From Phycisphaerae bacterium (GTDB lineage: Bacteria > Planctomycetota > Phycisphaerae > UBA1845 > UTPLA1): a DNA stretch of 10,986 nt. The notes below the pieces were generated by a model. The model did not search any database. It was not told where the DNA came from and was given only the letters and a program-made list of their open reading frames with translations. Shown here one piece after another: positions 6,036 through 10,986 of this stretch (position 1 is the stretch's first letter; the number at the start of each line of letters is the position of its first letter). The position numbers and the translations under genes are program-made. Where the stretch lies: NCBI GenBank assembly GCA_016935885.1, contig JAFGQA010000288.1, forward strand, positions 1 to 10,986, in the 5' to 3' direction.

Positions 6036-7613
6036 ATGAGGAACGTGTTGCTGATCGCCGCCGTGATCATCGGCGTCATGTCGTCAACAGGGCTGGCTCA
6101 GGTGAACGAGCAGGAGCCGCAAGATGTCGGTCGCGGACAAGGGCGCGGGGTCCGAGGCGAGGGGCGGCGTGATCGGGGCGAAGGTGGGCGTCAGGCCCCC
6201 GGTGCCCGCGGTGAAGGACGTTGGGGAGGAGGCCGCGGTCCTCAATTCGGGTGGGTGTTTGACCGCATCGCTGAGGATCTCGAACTCGACGACGAGCAAA
6301 TGCAGCAGATGGAGGAGATCAAGGCCGCCCATCTTGAGCGGATGGAGCAGTTTCGGGAGCAGATGGATGAGCGCAGGCAAGCGATTCGGGAGGCCAGGGA
6401 GGCGGGGAACGACGAACTGGTCGAACAACTGCGTGCGAATCTCCGCGCATCGATGGAGGAGAGCGGGGGGCCTCGCGAGTGGATGCGGCAGGCCGTGGAT
6501 TCGCTCGATCCGATCTTGACGGATGAACAGCGCGGGCGACTGACCGAGATGCGGGAACGCTTTCAGGACCGGCGTGGGCGCGGTGGGGAGGGGCGTCGAG
6601 GGGGAGGCCCTGGACGCGGATTCGGACGGATGCTGGATCGCCTCCCCGAAGAACTCGGTCTCGACGAGGGCCAGATTCAGCAGTTCGAGGAGATCAGGGC
6701 CGCTCAGGGTGAGCGGATGGAGCAGTTCCGACAGCGCAGGGAGGCGATTCGAGAGGCGTGGGAGGAAGGCAACGACGAACTTGTGGATCAACTGCGCTCG
6801 GAACTCCGCGCAGAGATGGAAGAGACCGGCGGGCCTCGCGAGTGGATGCGGCAGGCCATGGATTCGCTCGATCCGATCCTGACAGATGATCAGCGTGAGC
6901 GACTGGCCGAGATGCGCGATCGCGCTCGTGGCCCGCGCGATCGTGGTGCCTGGCGTCAGGCTCGCGGTGAGGAGAGTCGGGACGACGGACCTGGTCGGAT
7001 GATGGAGGAGCTTCCAGATCAGCTTCAGTTGGATGAACAACAACGTGAGCAGTACATGGCCTTGGTGGAGACCGACCGTCAGCAGACGCGTGAGAATCGC
7101 CGGGAGATGCGGTTGGTGCGCGAGCAGTTGCGGGAGGCCCGCGGATCGGGCGATCAGTCGCGTGTCGATGAGTTGCGAGCCCAGCTCGAGAAGATGCGGC
7201 CCGACAGTCCGGCGGCGCAGGATGCGTTCCTCAAGCGGGTTGAGGGCATCCTGCGAGAGGATCAGAAGCAGCGGTTGGCCGAGTACCGGTCCGACGCGCA
7301 GTTCGATCGCGAGCTCGAGGAGGTTCCAGCGGACCTCCGTGCGGTGCTCCGCGCGGCCATGCGTCTCCAGCTCAGCAGAGAACAGAAAACGGAGCTGAAG
7401 AAGATCTACCGTGATGCCAGAGAGTCCTGGCGGAAGGCTCGCCAGTCGGACAGGGAGAACCGCAGCCGCGAGAGGGCCGCGGAAAAGGCACTGGCGACCA
7501 GCGTGAAGGCCCAAATCCTGAGAATGCTGGACGAGCAGCAAGTCGAGAAGTACGAAGAACAACTCAACCGCCTGAGCCGCAGGACCAGTCAACGGTCAAG
7601 CCGGCGGCAATAG
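6036..7613 (+). CDS. Exported protein with four tandem helical LTXXQ-like (Spy/CpxP-type) units
   Basis: The 525-residue protein begins with a signal peptide (M-R-N then a hydrophobic core 4-15, likely cut near L-A-Q, residues 20-22), so it acts outside the cytoplasm. A Gly/Arg/Glu-rich linker (31-70) follows, then four related units at about 73-175, 198-296, 321-417 and 435-513. Each starts with an L-x-L-[DS]-x-x-Q helix and ends with I-L-[TR]-x-[DE]-Q-x-x-R-L or a relaxed form (160-169, 281-290, 405-414, about 498-510), separated by long charged helices. The helix endings resemble the LTXXQ motif of Spy/CpxP periplasmic stress chaperones, whose members usually have one such domain. Units 1 and 2 are joined by Gly/Arg-rich segments (179-197) and are almost identical at their C-terminal ends. 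AAGAAGGGC (6021-6029) is the ribosome binding site for the ATG at 6036. Function is inferred only: periplasmic chaperone, metal sensor or structural coiled coil. Confidence 0.8.
   Translation: MRNVLLIAAVIIGVMSSTGLAQVNEQEPQDVGRGQGRGVRGEGRRDRGEGGRQAPGARGEGRWGGGRGPQFGWVFDRIAEDLELDDEQMQQMEEIKAAHLERMEQFREQMDERRQAIREAREAGNDELVEQLRANLRASMEESGGPREWMRQAVDSLDPILTDEQRGRLTEMRERFQDRRGRGGEGRRGGGPGRGFGRMLDRLPEELGLDEGQIQQFEEIRAAQGERMEQFRQRREAIREAWEEGNDELVDQLRSELRAEMEETGGPREWMRQAMDSLDPILTDDQRERLAEMRDRARGPRDRGAWRQARGEESRDDGPGRMMEELPDQLQLDEQQREQYMALVETDRQQTRENRREMRLVREQLREARGSGDQSRVDELRAQLEKMRPDSPAAQDAFLKRVEGILREDQKQRLAEYRSDAQFDRELEEVPADLRAVLRAAMRLQLSREQKTELKKIYRDARESWRKARQSDRENRSRERAAEKALATSVKAQILRMLDEQQVEKYEEQLNRLSRRTSQRSSRRQ
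6468..6895 (+). repeat. Near-identical coding duplication within the four-unit exported protein gene
   Basis: Bases 6468-6532 and 6831-6895 differ at only 4 of 65 positions, two of them silent, with a spacing of 363 bases (121 codons). The protein copies (residues 145-165 and 266-286) differ at two residues, V/M and E/D. Upstream parts of the two units are offset by 125 residues, showing a 4-residue indel near residue 110. This points to recent duplication or gene conversion between units 1 and 2; units 3 and 4 are far more diverged. Confidence 0.85.
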
Positions 7614-7652
7614 GCAGCACTGTTGGCAGGGCCGGTGTACGCGCTTGGCGGA

Positions 7653-7711
7653 GTGGCATGGGTAAGCGGGGCCGCCAGCGGCGGTGGAGCTTACCCGTGG
7701 GCATCCATTCC
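7653..7711 (+). repeat. 59-bp dispersed hairpin repeat, copy 1
   Basis: This copy matches 10805-10863 at 54 of 59 positions in the same orientation. It folds into an outer stem GGGTAAGC (7661-7668)/GCTTACCC and an inner stem CCGCC-AGC-GGCGG. In copy 2 the outer stem changes to GGGTGAGC/GCTTGCCC, which can still pair through G-T wobbles, so the fold survives the changes. Both copies lie in non-coding DNA and end in CCATTCC. Confidence 0.85.
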
Positions 7712-7765
7712 AGTCCGCTCTCGCGGGTGAGGAGCCGCGCAGGGATAACGCAACCGGTTGGCCCG

Positions 7766-7781
7766 CCTGCCTGCGGGCAGG
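7766..7781. repeat. Perfect small hairpin
   Basis: CCTGCC (7766-7771) and GGCAGG (7776-7781) pair perfectly around the loop TGCG. It is GC-rich with no T-tract on either side. It may be part of a dispersed repeat, but only one copy is in the window. Confidence 0.5.
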
Positions 7782-7859
7782 TCCGCCAAACGGCAAGCCG
7801 GGTTGGAGCATCATAGTCACAGGGGAAGCGAAGCTCGTGGTTGTGGACCACACTGATCA

Positions 7860-7885
7860 GCCTCCCGTCCCGGAGGGGCGGAGGC
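7860..7885. repeat. GC-rich hairpin downstream of tRNA-Tyr
   Basis: GCCTCC (7860-7865) pairs with GGAGGC (7880-7885), with an inner CCC/GGG pairing. It lies 46 bases past the 3' end of the tRNA on the minus strand, so it could slow transcription or mark the end of the precursor, but it lacks a T-run. Confidence 0.35.
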
Positions 7886-7931
7886 GACTGGTGGCGCGGA
7901 CCCGTGGTTTGCCGAGACAAGTGGAATGAAC

Positions 7932-8013
7932 TGGGCGCGCCAGGATTCGAACCTGGGAAGGCAATGCCAACGGGTTTACAGCCCGTCCCCTTTGGCCACT
8001 TGGGTACACGCCC
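7932..8013 (-). tRNA. tRNA-Tyr (anticodon GTA)
   Basis: An 82-base class II tRNA. On the minus strand the acceptor stem is GGGCGTG (from 8013) with CGCGCCC (7939-7933) and discriminator A at 7932. The anticodon arm is ACGGG-CTGTAAA-CCCGT (7986-7970) with anticodon GTA at 7979-7977. The variable arm is 13 bases (7969-7957), with GGC-ATT-GCC forming a short stem. The T arm is CCAGG-TTCGAAT-CCTGG (7956-7940). The 3' CCA is not encoded (GTT follows), so it must be added after transcription. The long variable arm together with GTA fits bacterial tRNA-Tyr, which reads UAC and UAU. Confidence 0.97.
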
Positions 8014-8030
8014 AGCGGTTTTGAGAAGGC

Positions 8031-8059
8031 AGGATACACGAGGGCCAACCGGGCTTCAA
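8031..8059 (-). promoter_or_regulatory. Candidate promoter of tRNA-Tyr
   Basis: On the minus strand TTGAAG (8059-8054) and TATCCT (8036-8031) are spaced by exactly 17 bases. The predicted start near 8024 lies about 10 bases before the mature 5' end of the tRNA, a normal short leader for RNase P. Each hexamer matches the consensus at 4 of 6 positions. Confidence 0.5.
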
Positions 8060-8123
8060 GGGGATATTCCGGGCAAACCGGCAGTGTCGTCTCGTGCGAT
8101 CGCACCGAACGACGCGATGCCCG

Positions 8124-9275
8124 CTATTCCGCCAGCCGTCGATACAACGCGTCCAACCGATCGACCATCACACGGTGGTCGAACTCCGCCAGGCATCGCC
8201 GCCGGCCGTTTCGCCCGTAGGTCCTGCGACGATCGGCGTCTCGGGCGAGTGCGACCAAGGCGTCGGCGAAGCCCCGGATGTCGCCGAGTTCCGCCAGTTC
8301 GCCGGTCTGCCCTGGAAGCACCACCTCCGGTGCCCCATCAATGGCGAAGCACACGGCCGGCTTCTCCATCAGCAAGACCTGGACGACGGCACGTGGCAGG
8401 CCCTCCCATTGGGACGTGTGGGCCAGGATGTCGATGGCGGCCAGGGTGCGAGGCATCTCCTCGGGCGGCAACAAGCCGGTCATGATCACGCGATCCCCAA
8501 GGCCACGGCGGGATAGTGCCTCCTCATATCGACGCCGGGCCGCGCCGTCGCCGATCCAGACGAATCGCAATTCGGGCTCCTGCGCCACCGCCGCGTCGAT
8601 GACCTCGATCAGTTGTTCGTAGCCCTTGTTTGGGAACAGCCGGGCCACGGTGCCGACGAGGATCGCGTCGTCGCCAACGCCCCAGGCTTGGCGCGCCCTG
8701 GCGGGATTCTCGGCGGCGGGGTCGAAATCCGCGACGACCATCCCGCTGCGGATGGTCTCGAACTGCTCGGGACGGCCGATCCCGGCGTCGAGGGCTTGGG
8801 CGGTCAAGGCGTCGGCGACGCTAACAATGGCGTGACACCTTTCGGCGCAGAATCGCTCGGCGACGGCATAGGCGGCCTGCACGTATCGCGGCTGCGTGCG
8901 GTTGAAGCTCATGCCGTGGATGGTATGGACGATGTGCGGCACGCCCGCTTCGTGGGCGGCGACGCGCGCCAGGACGCCAGCCTTGCTGGAATGTGTGTGC
9001 ACCACGTCTGGATGCAGCTCCTTGAACCGACGGCGCAGAGCAAGAAACGCCCGCAGGTCGTGCACGGGGCTCACCTGCCGGAGCATATCGGGCACCTCCT
9101 CGAAGACGTATGGGCCGGACCGCGCACGGCCGACGAGCGAACCTTCGGGGCCGGTGGTGGGGCCGCTGAGGAGATAGACCTCGTGGCCTTTCTCGTGCAG
9201 GCCCTCGCAGGTCAGGATCGTGTTCTCCTGGGCGCCGCCGATGATCAGTCGAGTGATGACGTGAATGATTCGCAT
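8124..9275 (-). CDS. Glycosyltransferase family 4 (GT-B fold)
   Basis: The 383-residue protein should transfer a sugar from a nucleotide or lipid donor to an acceptor, probably in polysaccharide or glycolipid assembly on the inner face of the membrane. The N-terminal domain has the Gly-rich loop I-I-G-G-A-Q-E-N-T (11-19) and V-V-H-T-H-S-S-K-A-G (91-100). The donor domain has G-T-V-A-R-L-F-P-N-K-G (208-218), I-G-D-G (241-244) and the terminal motif E-G-L-P-R-A-V-V-Q (291-299). In GT4 the last motif is E-x7-E; here the second position is Q299. There is no signal peptide or membrane span. The ATG at 9275 fits the family start but has no Shine-Dalgarno site. No other polysaccharide gene adjoins it, and the spacer to truA contains a mobile-like element, so it probably has its own transcript. 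Donor and acceptor cannot be predicted. Confidence 0.92.
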   Translation of the reverse strand: MRIIHVITRLIIGGAQENTILTCEGLHEKGHEVYLLSGPTTGPEGSLVGRARSGPYVFEEVPDMLRQVSPVHDLRAFLALRRRFKELHPDVVHTHSSKAGVLARVAAHEAGVPHIVHTIHGMSFNRTQPRYVQAAYAVAERFCAERCHAIVSVADALTAQALDAGIGRPEQFETIRSGMVVADFDPAAENPARARQAWGVGDDAILVGTVARLFPNKGYEQLIEVIDAAVAQEPELRFVWIGDGAARRRYEEALSRRGLGDRVIMTGLLPPEEMPRTLAAIDILAHTSQWEGLPRAVVQVLLMEKPAVCFAIDGAPEVVLPGQTGELAELGDIRGFADALVALARDADRRRTYGRNGRRRCLAEFDHRVMVDRLDALYRRLAE

Positions 9276-9349
9276 AGAGAAGCCACATCGTGCTGTTGGC
9301 TGTCACCTATTAGTACGGCGTTTCACGAATAGAACGACTGTACGCTCTG

Positions 9350-9399
9350 CCGAGAATCCCCTCTCGGCACCGGTTTCAGGACCGAGAAGGGATTCTCGG
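9350..9399. repeat. Nested inverted repeat within the MITE-like element
   Basis: The arms 9350-9367 and 9382-9399 are inverse at 17 of 18 positions with a 14-base centre. Each arm is itself bounded by CCGAGA and TCTCGG, so the same sequence can fold as one long hairpin or as two small ones, a cruciform-like design. Confidence 0.85.
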
Positions 9400-9400
9400 T

Positions 9401-9440
9401 CCAGCAATCCAGCAATCCAGCAATCCAGCAATCCAGCAAT
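9401..9440 (+). repeat. Five perfect tandem copies of CCAGCAAT
   Basis: The octamer CCAGCAAT is repeated five times without a mismatch. Perfect short arrays of this kind are prone to slippage, so copy number probably varies among strains. It lies in non-coding DNA inside the MITE-like element. Confidence 0.95.
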
Positions 9441-9520
9441 CGTAGTCGCGTTTCCTGTGAAACGCGGTACTAGTGTCTGGCTTTCGGCCGTCGGGGGGTG
9501 AAGGCCAAGGGCAGACAGCA

Positions 9521-9553
9521 AGCGTATCTCGTGAAGCGTATTTCGTGAAGCGT
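9521..9553 (+). repeat. Second locus of the 14-bp CGTGAAGCGTATYT repeat
   Basis: A partial copy AGCGTATCT (9521-9529) is followed by CGTGAAGCGTATTT (9530-9543) and CGTGAAGCGT (9544-9553), keeping the exact 14-base period. An inverse, one-mismatch core ACGCTTCGCG lies at 9602-9611. The arrangement of direct copies followed by inverse cores mirrors that at 3071-3155. Confidence 0.88.
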
Positions 9554-9646
9554 TTTGTCAGTTGTCTGTTTCATCGATCGGCGGCCGACGACGGGTGACT
9601 GACGCTTCGCGTTTCCTTCAACAGCCAACAACGCATAGTCGGTGGC

Positions 9647-10546
9647 TCATGCCGGTGGTTCCTCGTCGAGTTCAAGGCCCGGCGGCATGGGGGCCGCGGA
9701 TCGGTTCTGCATGTCGACGTTTGCACGGGCTGCGCCAGCCGGGGGTTCGGCCTGTTCGGCGCGCTCGAGCAAGGCCGGCGACGGCCGTGGCAGGTTCGGA
9801 ATATCATACTTGACCCACTGGAGGCACAGGCCGCGGGCAGGTGCGGTGGGGCCGGCGGCTTGACGGCTTCTGGCCTCGAGAATCTGCCCCGCATGCTCCG
9901 CGGGCCAGTGCCCGCGGCCGATCTCGCACAACGTGCCCACCATGTTGCGGACCTGTTTGTACAGGAACCCCGAACCTTCGATGTCGATCCGGATTTCCTC
10001 GCCGAACCGGTGGTGTTCGATCCGGTGGATAGTCCGGACGTTGGTCTCGCGAACACTGCCCGCCGAGGCGAACGAGGTGAAGTCGTGCGTCCCCACCCAG
10101 GGCTCGGCCGCGTCCCGCATCGCCTCGATGTCGAGGGGCTGCCAGATGTGGTATACGTGCCGTTGCGACATCTGTTCGCACGGGCGGCCTGGCGCGTTGT
10201 GAAGGCGGTAGCGGTACATCTTCGACACGGCCGACCGCGTGGCGTGAAACGTCAACGGCACCTCGGCGAGATGGACCAGCGTCATGTCCTTCGGTAGCCG
10301 CGAGCCGACGCTGCGGAAGATCTGGATGTCCCGTGCGGGGGCCGTCGTATAGAAGTTGGCCACGTAGCCGGCGGCATGCACACCCGCGTCCGTTCGGCTG
10401 CATCCGACCACTACGACCTGATGCCGGACCACTCGTCGCAGGGCCTTCTCCACGCATTCCTGAACGGTTCGCACCTCTGGTTGGAACTGCCAACCATGGA
10501 AGTCCGTGCCGTCATAGGCAAGCACGAGCATCAGGTTCCGCATCAT
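9647..10546 (-). CDS. truA: tRNA pseudouridine synthase A
   Basis: TruA converts uridines 38-40 of the tRNA anticodon stem-loop to pseudouridine in the cytoplasm. The 299-residue product begins L-A-Y-D-G-T-D-F-H-G-W-Q (9-20) and has the catalytic motif G-C-S-R-T-D-A-G-V-H-A (48-58) with D53 as nucleophile. M-Y-R-Y-R-L (conserved Tyr) and G-S-G-F-L-Y-K-Q-V-R-N-M-V-G follow at the expected spacing. The core ends near W-V-K-Y-D, leaving a Pro/Ala/Glu-rich tail of about 50 residues absent from typical 245-270-residue TruA. The frame stays open to the window edge upstream, but those 146 codons cover repeat DNA and resemble nothing; the ATG at 10544-10546 (or the adjacent one at 10541-10543) starts exactly where TruA does. 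There is no Shine-Dalgarno site; a -10-like element lies 9 bases upstream. It is the next minus-strand gene above the glycosyltransferase, but 371 bases of repeats separate them. Confidence 0.95.
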   Translation of the reverse strand: MMRNLMLVLAYDGTDFHGWQFQPEVRTVQECVEKALRRVVRHQVVVVGCSRTDAGVHAAGYVANFYTTAPARDIQIFRSVGSRLPKDMTLVHLAEVPLTFHATRSAVSKMYRYRLHNAPGRPCEQMSQRHVYHIWQPLDIEAMRDAAEPWVGTHDFTSFASAGSVRETNVRTIHRIEHHRFGEEIRIDIEGSGFLYKQVRNMVGTLCEIGRGHWPAEHAGQILEARSRQAAGPTAPARGLCLQWVKYDIPNLPRPSPALLERAEQAEPPAGAARANVDMQNRSAAPMPPGLELDEEPPA

Positions 10547-10555
10547 GGCCGTGAC

Positions 10556-10561
10556 ATTGTA
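10556..10561 (-). promoter_or_regulatory. Candidate -10 element of truA, possibly leaderless
   Basis: TACAAT on the minus strand (5 of 6 consensus positions) ends 9 bases before the ATG at 10546, the same distance as TATAAC before the GMC gene. No -35 match is visible at 16-18 bases. Confidence 0.35.
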
Positions 10562-10638
10562 CTGGAAACCGGAGACCGGCATGACACCGCTGCATCGTTC
10601 GAGGACCTCGTGTGACCGAACGTGGTCCGCAACACATC

Positions 10639-10895
10639 CGGCGGCATTCGATTCCGCGTGAAACGATGAAGCAGGAGGCCGAGCCGGTTCATGGGGCCAC
10701 GGTCGGTTTGTCCTATGTGGCACCGGCCCAAAGCCGGCGGATTGGGTGATACACTGGGCATTCCCTCGGTTGTCTCCACAATCCTGAAACAGCTTCTCAG
10801 CGGTGTGGCATGGGTGAGCGGAGCCGCCAGCGGCGGCGGAGCTTGCCCGTGGGCGTCCATTCCGGGGTGCGTGACAGTTTCGGCGGCATTCGATT
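10639..10895 (+). repeat. 15-base direct repeat CGGCGGCATTCGATT, two copies
   Basis: The perfect 15-mer occurs at 10639-10653 and at 10881-10895, in the same orientation and 242 bases apart. The second copy sits directly before the double-hairpin element. The first is followed by CCGCGTGAAACG. It may be a conserved edge of a larger dispersed repeat. Confidence 0.7.
10805..10863 (+). repeat. 59-bp dispersed hairpin repeat, copy 2
   Basis: The sequence agrees with 7653-7711 at 54 of 59 positions; all five differences are transitions. The inner stem is improved here (GCCGCC-AGC-GGCGGC) while the outer stem uses two wobble pairs. It lies in the non-coding region upstream of truA. Confidence 0.85.
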
Positions 10896-10897
10896 TT

Positions 10898-10986
10898 GGG
10901 TGCCACGGGCGGCTTGTCCGCCCGTGCGGTTTCTCCGGTGGGCGCACGGGGCATACACACTGGCAGGCAAGCTGCCAGTGGCACCC
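10898..10986. repeat. Double-hairpin element bounded by 9-bp inverted repeats
   Basis: GGGTGCCAC (10898-10906) and GTGGCACCC (10978-10986) are perfect inverses at the two ends. Inside are two perfect 9-bp stems with 5-base loops: CACGGGCGG/CCGCCCGTG (10904-10912, 10918-10926) and CACTGGCAG/CTGCCAGTG (10958-10966, 10972-10980). The element reaches the last base of the window, so its right edge may be incomplete. No transposase is encoded. Confidence 0.8.

Larger units (their letters stand above)
7614..7931. other. Repeat-bearing spacer between the helical-unit gene and tRNA-Tyr
   Basis: No gene is supported. Open frames here have no ribosome binding site and run into the antisense of the tRNA. 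The spacer holds one copy of a 59-bp hairpin repeat (7653-7711), a 6-bp-stem hairpin (7766-7781) and a GC-rich hairpin (7860-7885). None has a T-run, so none is a textbook terminator for either flanking gene. Confidence 0.6.
9311..9472. mobile_element. MITE-like 162-bp element with terminal inverted repeats
   Basis: TAGTACGGCGTTTCAC (9311-9326) is the inverse of GTGAAACGCGGTACTA (9457-9472) at 15 of 16 positions. Between them lie an internal inverted repeat (9350-9399) and a 5-copy octamer array (9401-9440). No coding frame for a transposase exists inside. If the outer TA is taken as a target duplication, the ends are GTAC...GTAC, as in TA-targeting (Tc1/mariner/IS630-type) derivatives; this is an inference. 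It sits in the 371-base gene-free spacer 9276-9646, 35 bases upstream of the glycosyltransferase start, where it could affect that gene's expression. The rest of the spacer holds the 14-bp repeats at 9521-9553. Confidence 0.6.
10547..10986. other. Repeat-rich spacer upstream of truA to the window edge
   Basis: No gene is supported in these 440 bases; open frames here continue through repeats. The stretch contains the truA -10 candidate, a small hairpin CCGGC-CCAAA-GCCGG (10723-10737), a 15-base direct repeat, the second 59-bp hairpin repeat and a double-hairpin element at the edge. Confidence 0.6.

Noticed and set aside
6084..7592. A 502-residue open frame on the minus strand, antisense to the four-unit helical protein gene
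   Set aside because: It is the mirror of a charge-rich, repetitive GC-biased gene, yields a Leu/His/Pro-rich product with no signal or family, and has no start context. The + strand gene has a signal peptide and ribosome binding site.
7841..8485. A + strand frame of 214 residues crossing the tRNA-Tyr complement
   Set aside because: Its first half is the translated antisense of the tRNA and its second half the antisense of the glycosyltransferase.
9401..9440. Iteron-type replication origin
   Set aside because: The octamers are perfect and tandem but have no DnaA boxes, AT-rich segment or replication gene nearby, and they lie inside a MITE-like element.
8124..10546. A truA-glycosyltransferase operon
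   Set aside because: The genes share a strand, but 371 bases of repeats and an apparent mobile element separate them, and their functions are unrelated.
10547..10984. N-terminal extension of 146 residues in the truA frame
   Set aside because: The region encodes repeat-derived sequence with no similarity to TruA, and the family start coincides with the ATG at 10546.

Overview
The window looks like chromosomal DNA of a GC-rich, Gram-negative-type bacterium, most likely a member of the Planctomycetota or a close relative. This rests on a secreted protein with a C-terminal PEP-CTERM sorting signal, the uneven use of Shine-Dalgarno sites (clear before two genes, absent before four), and intergenic spaces filled with short palindromic and tandem repeats. 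No 16S gene or other taxonomic marker is present, so the phylum is an inference.

Layout, left to right. Positions 1-707 hold no convincing gene but contain a candidate promoter (449-477) and a leader for a PEP-CTERM exported protein (708-1850, +). Facing it is an ACMSD-like amidohydrolase (1914-3047, -). A short divergent region (3048-3206), more than half of it a 14-bp repeat array, separates that gene from a two-gene operon on the + strand: a GMC/cholesterol-oxidase-type flavoprotein (3207-4673) whose stop codon overlaps the start of a PLP enzyme of the ACC deaminase/D-cysteine desulfhydrase fold (4667-5803). After a hairpin-rich spacer comes an exported protein built from four tandem helical LTXXQ-like units (6036-7613, +). 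Then come a repeat-bearing spacer, tRNA-Tyr(GTA) (7932-8013, -) with its own candidate promoter, a family 4 glycosyltransferase (8124-9275, -), a spacer holding a 162-bp MITE-like element plus more 14-bp repeats, and truA, tRNA pseudouridine synthase (9647-10546, -). The window ends in 440 bases of non-coding, repeat-rich DNA.

How the genes may work together: only the GMC/PLP pair shows hard evidence of joint expression (a 7-base overlap). Both enzymes depart from their family motifs at a key place: Pro replaces the usual Asn/His in the GMC C-terminal motif, and T-Y-H replaces the usual T-G-G cofactor loop in the PLP enzyme. The pair is therefore the best candidate here for undescribed chemistry. 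The divergent amidohydrolase could belong to the same pathway, but that is a guess from position. TruA and tRNA-Tyr are housekeeping genes. The glycosyltransferase stands alone.

The other theme is non-coding. At least four families of short repeats occupy the spacers: a 14-bp unit (CGTGAAGCGTATCT) at two spacers with diverged copies inside a gene, a 59-bp hairpin present twice, a 162-bp element with terminal inverted repeats, and a double-hairpin element at the right edge. No CRISPR array, complete insertion sequence, transposase, toxin-antitoxin or recognisable defence gene was seen.
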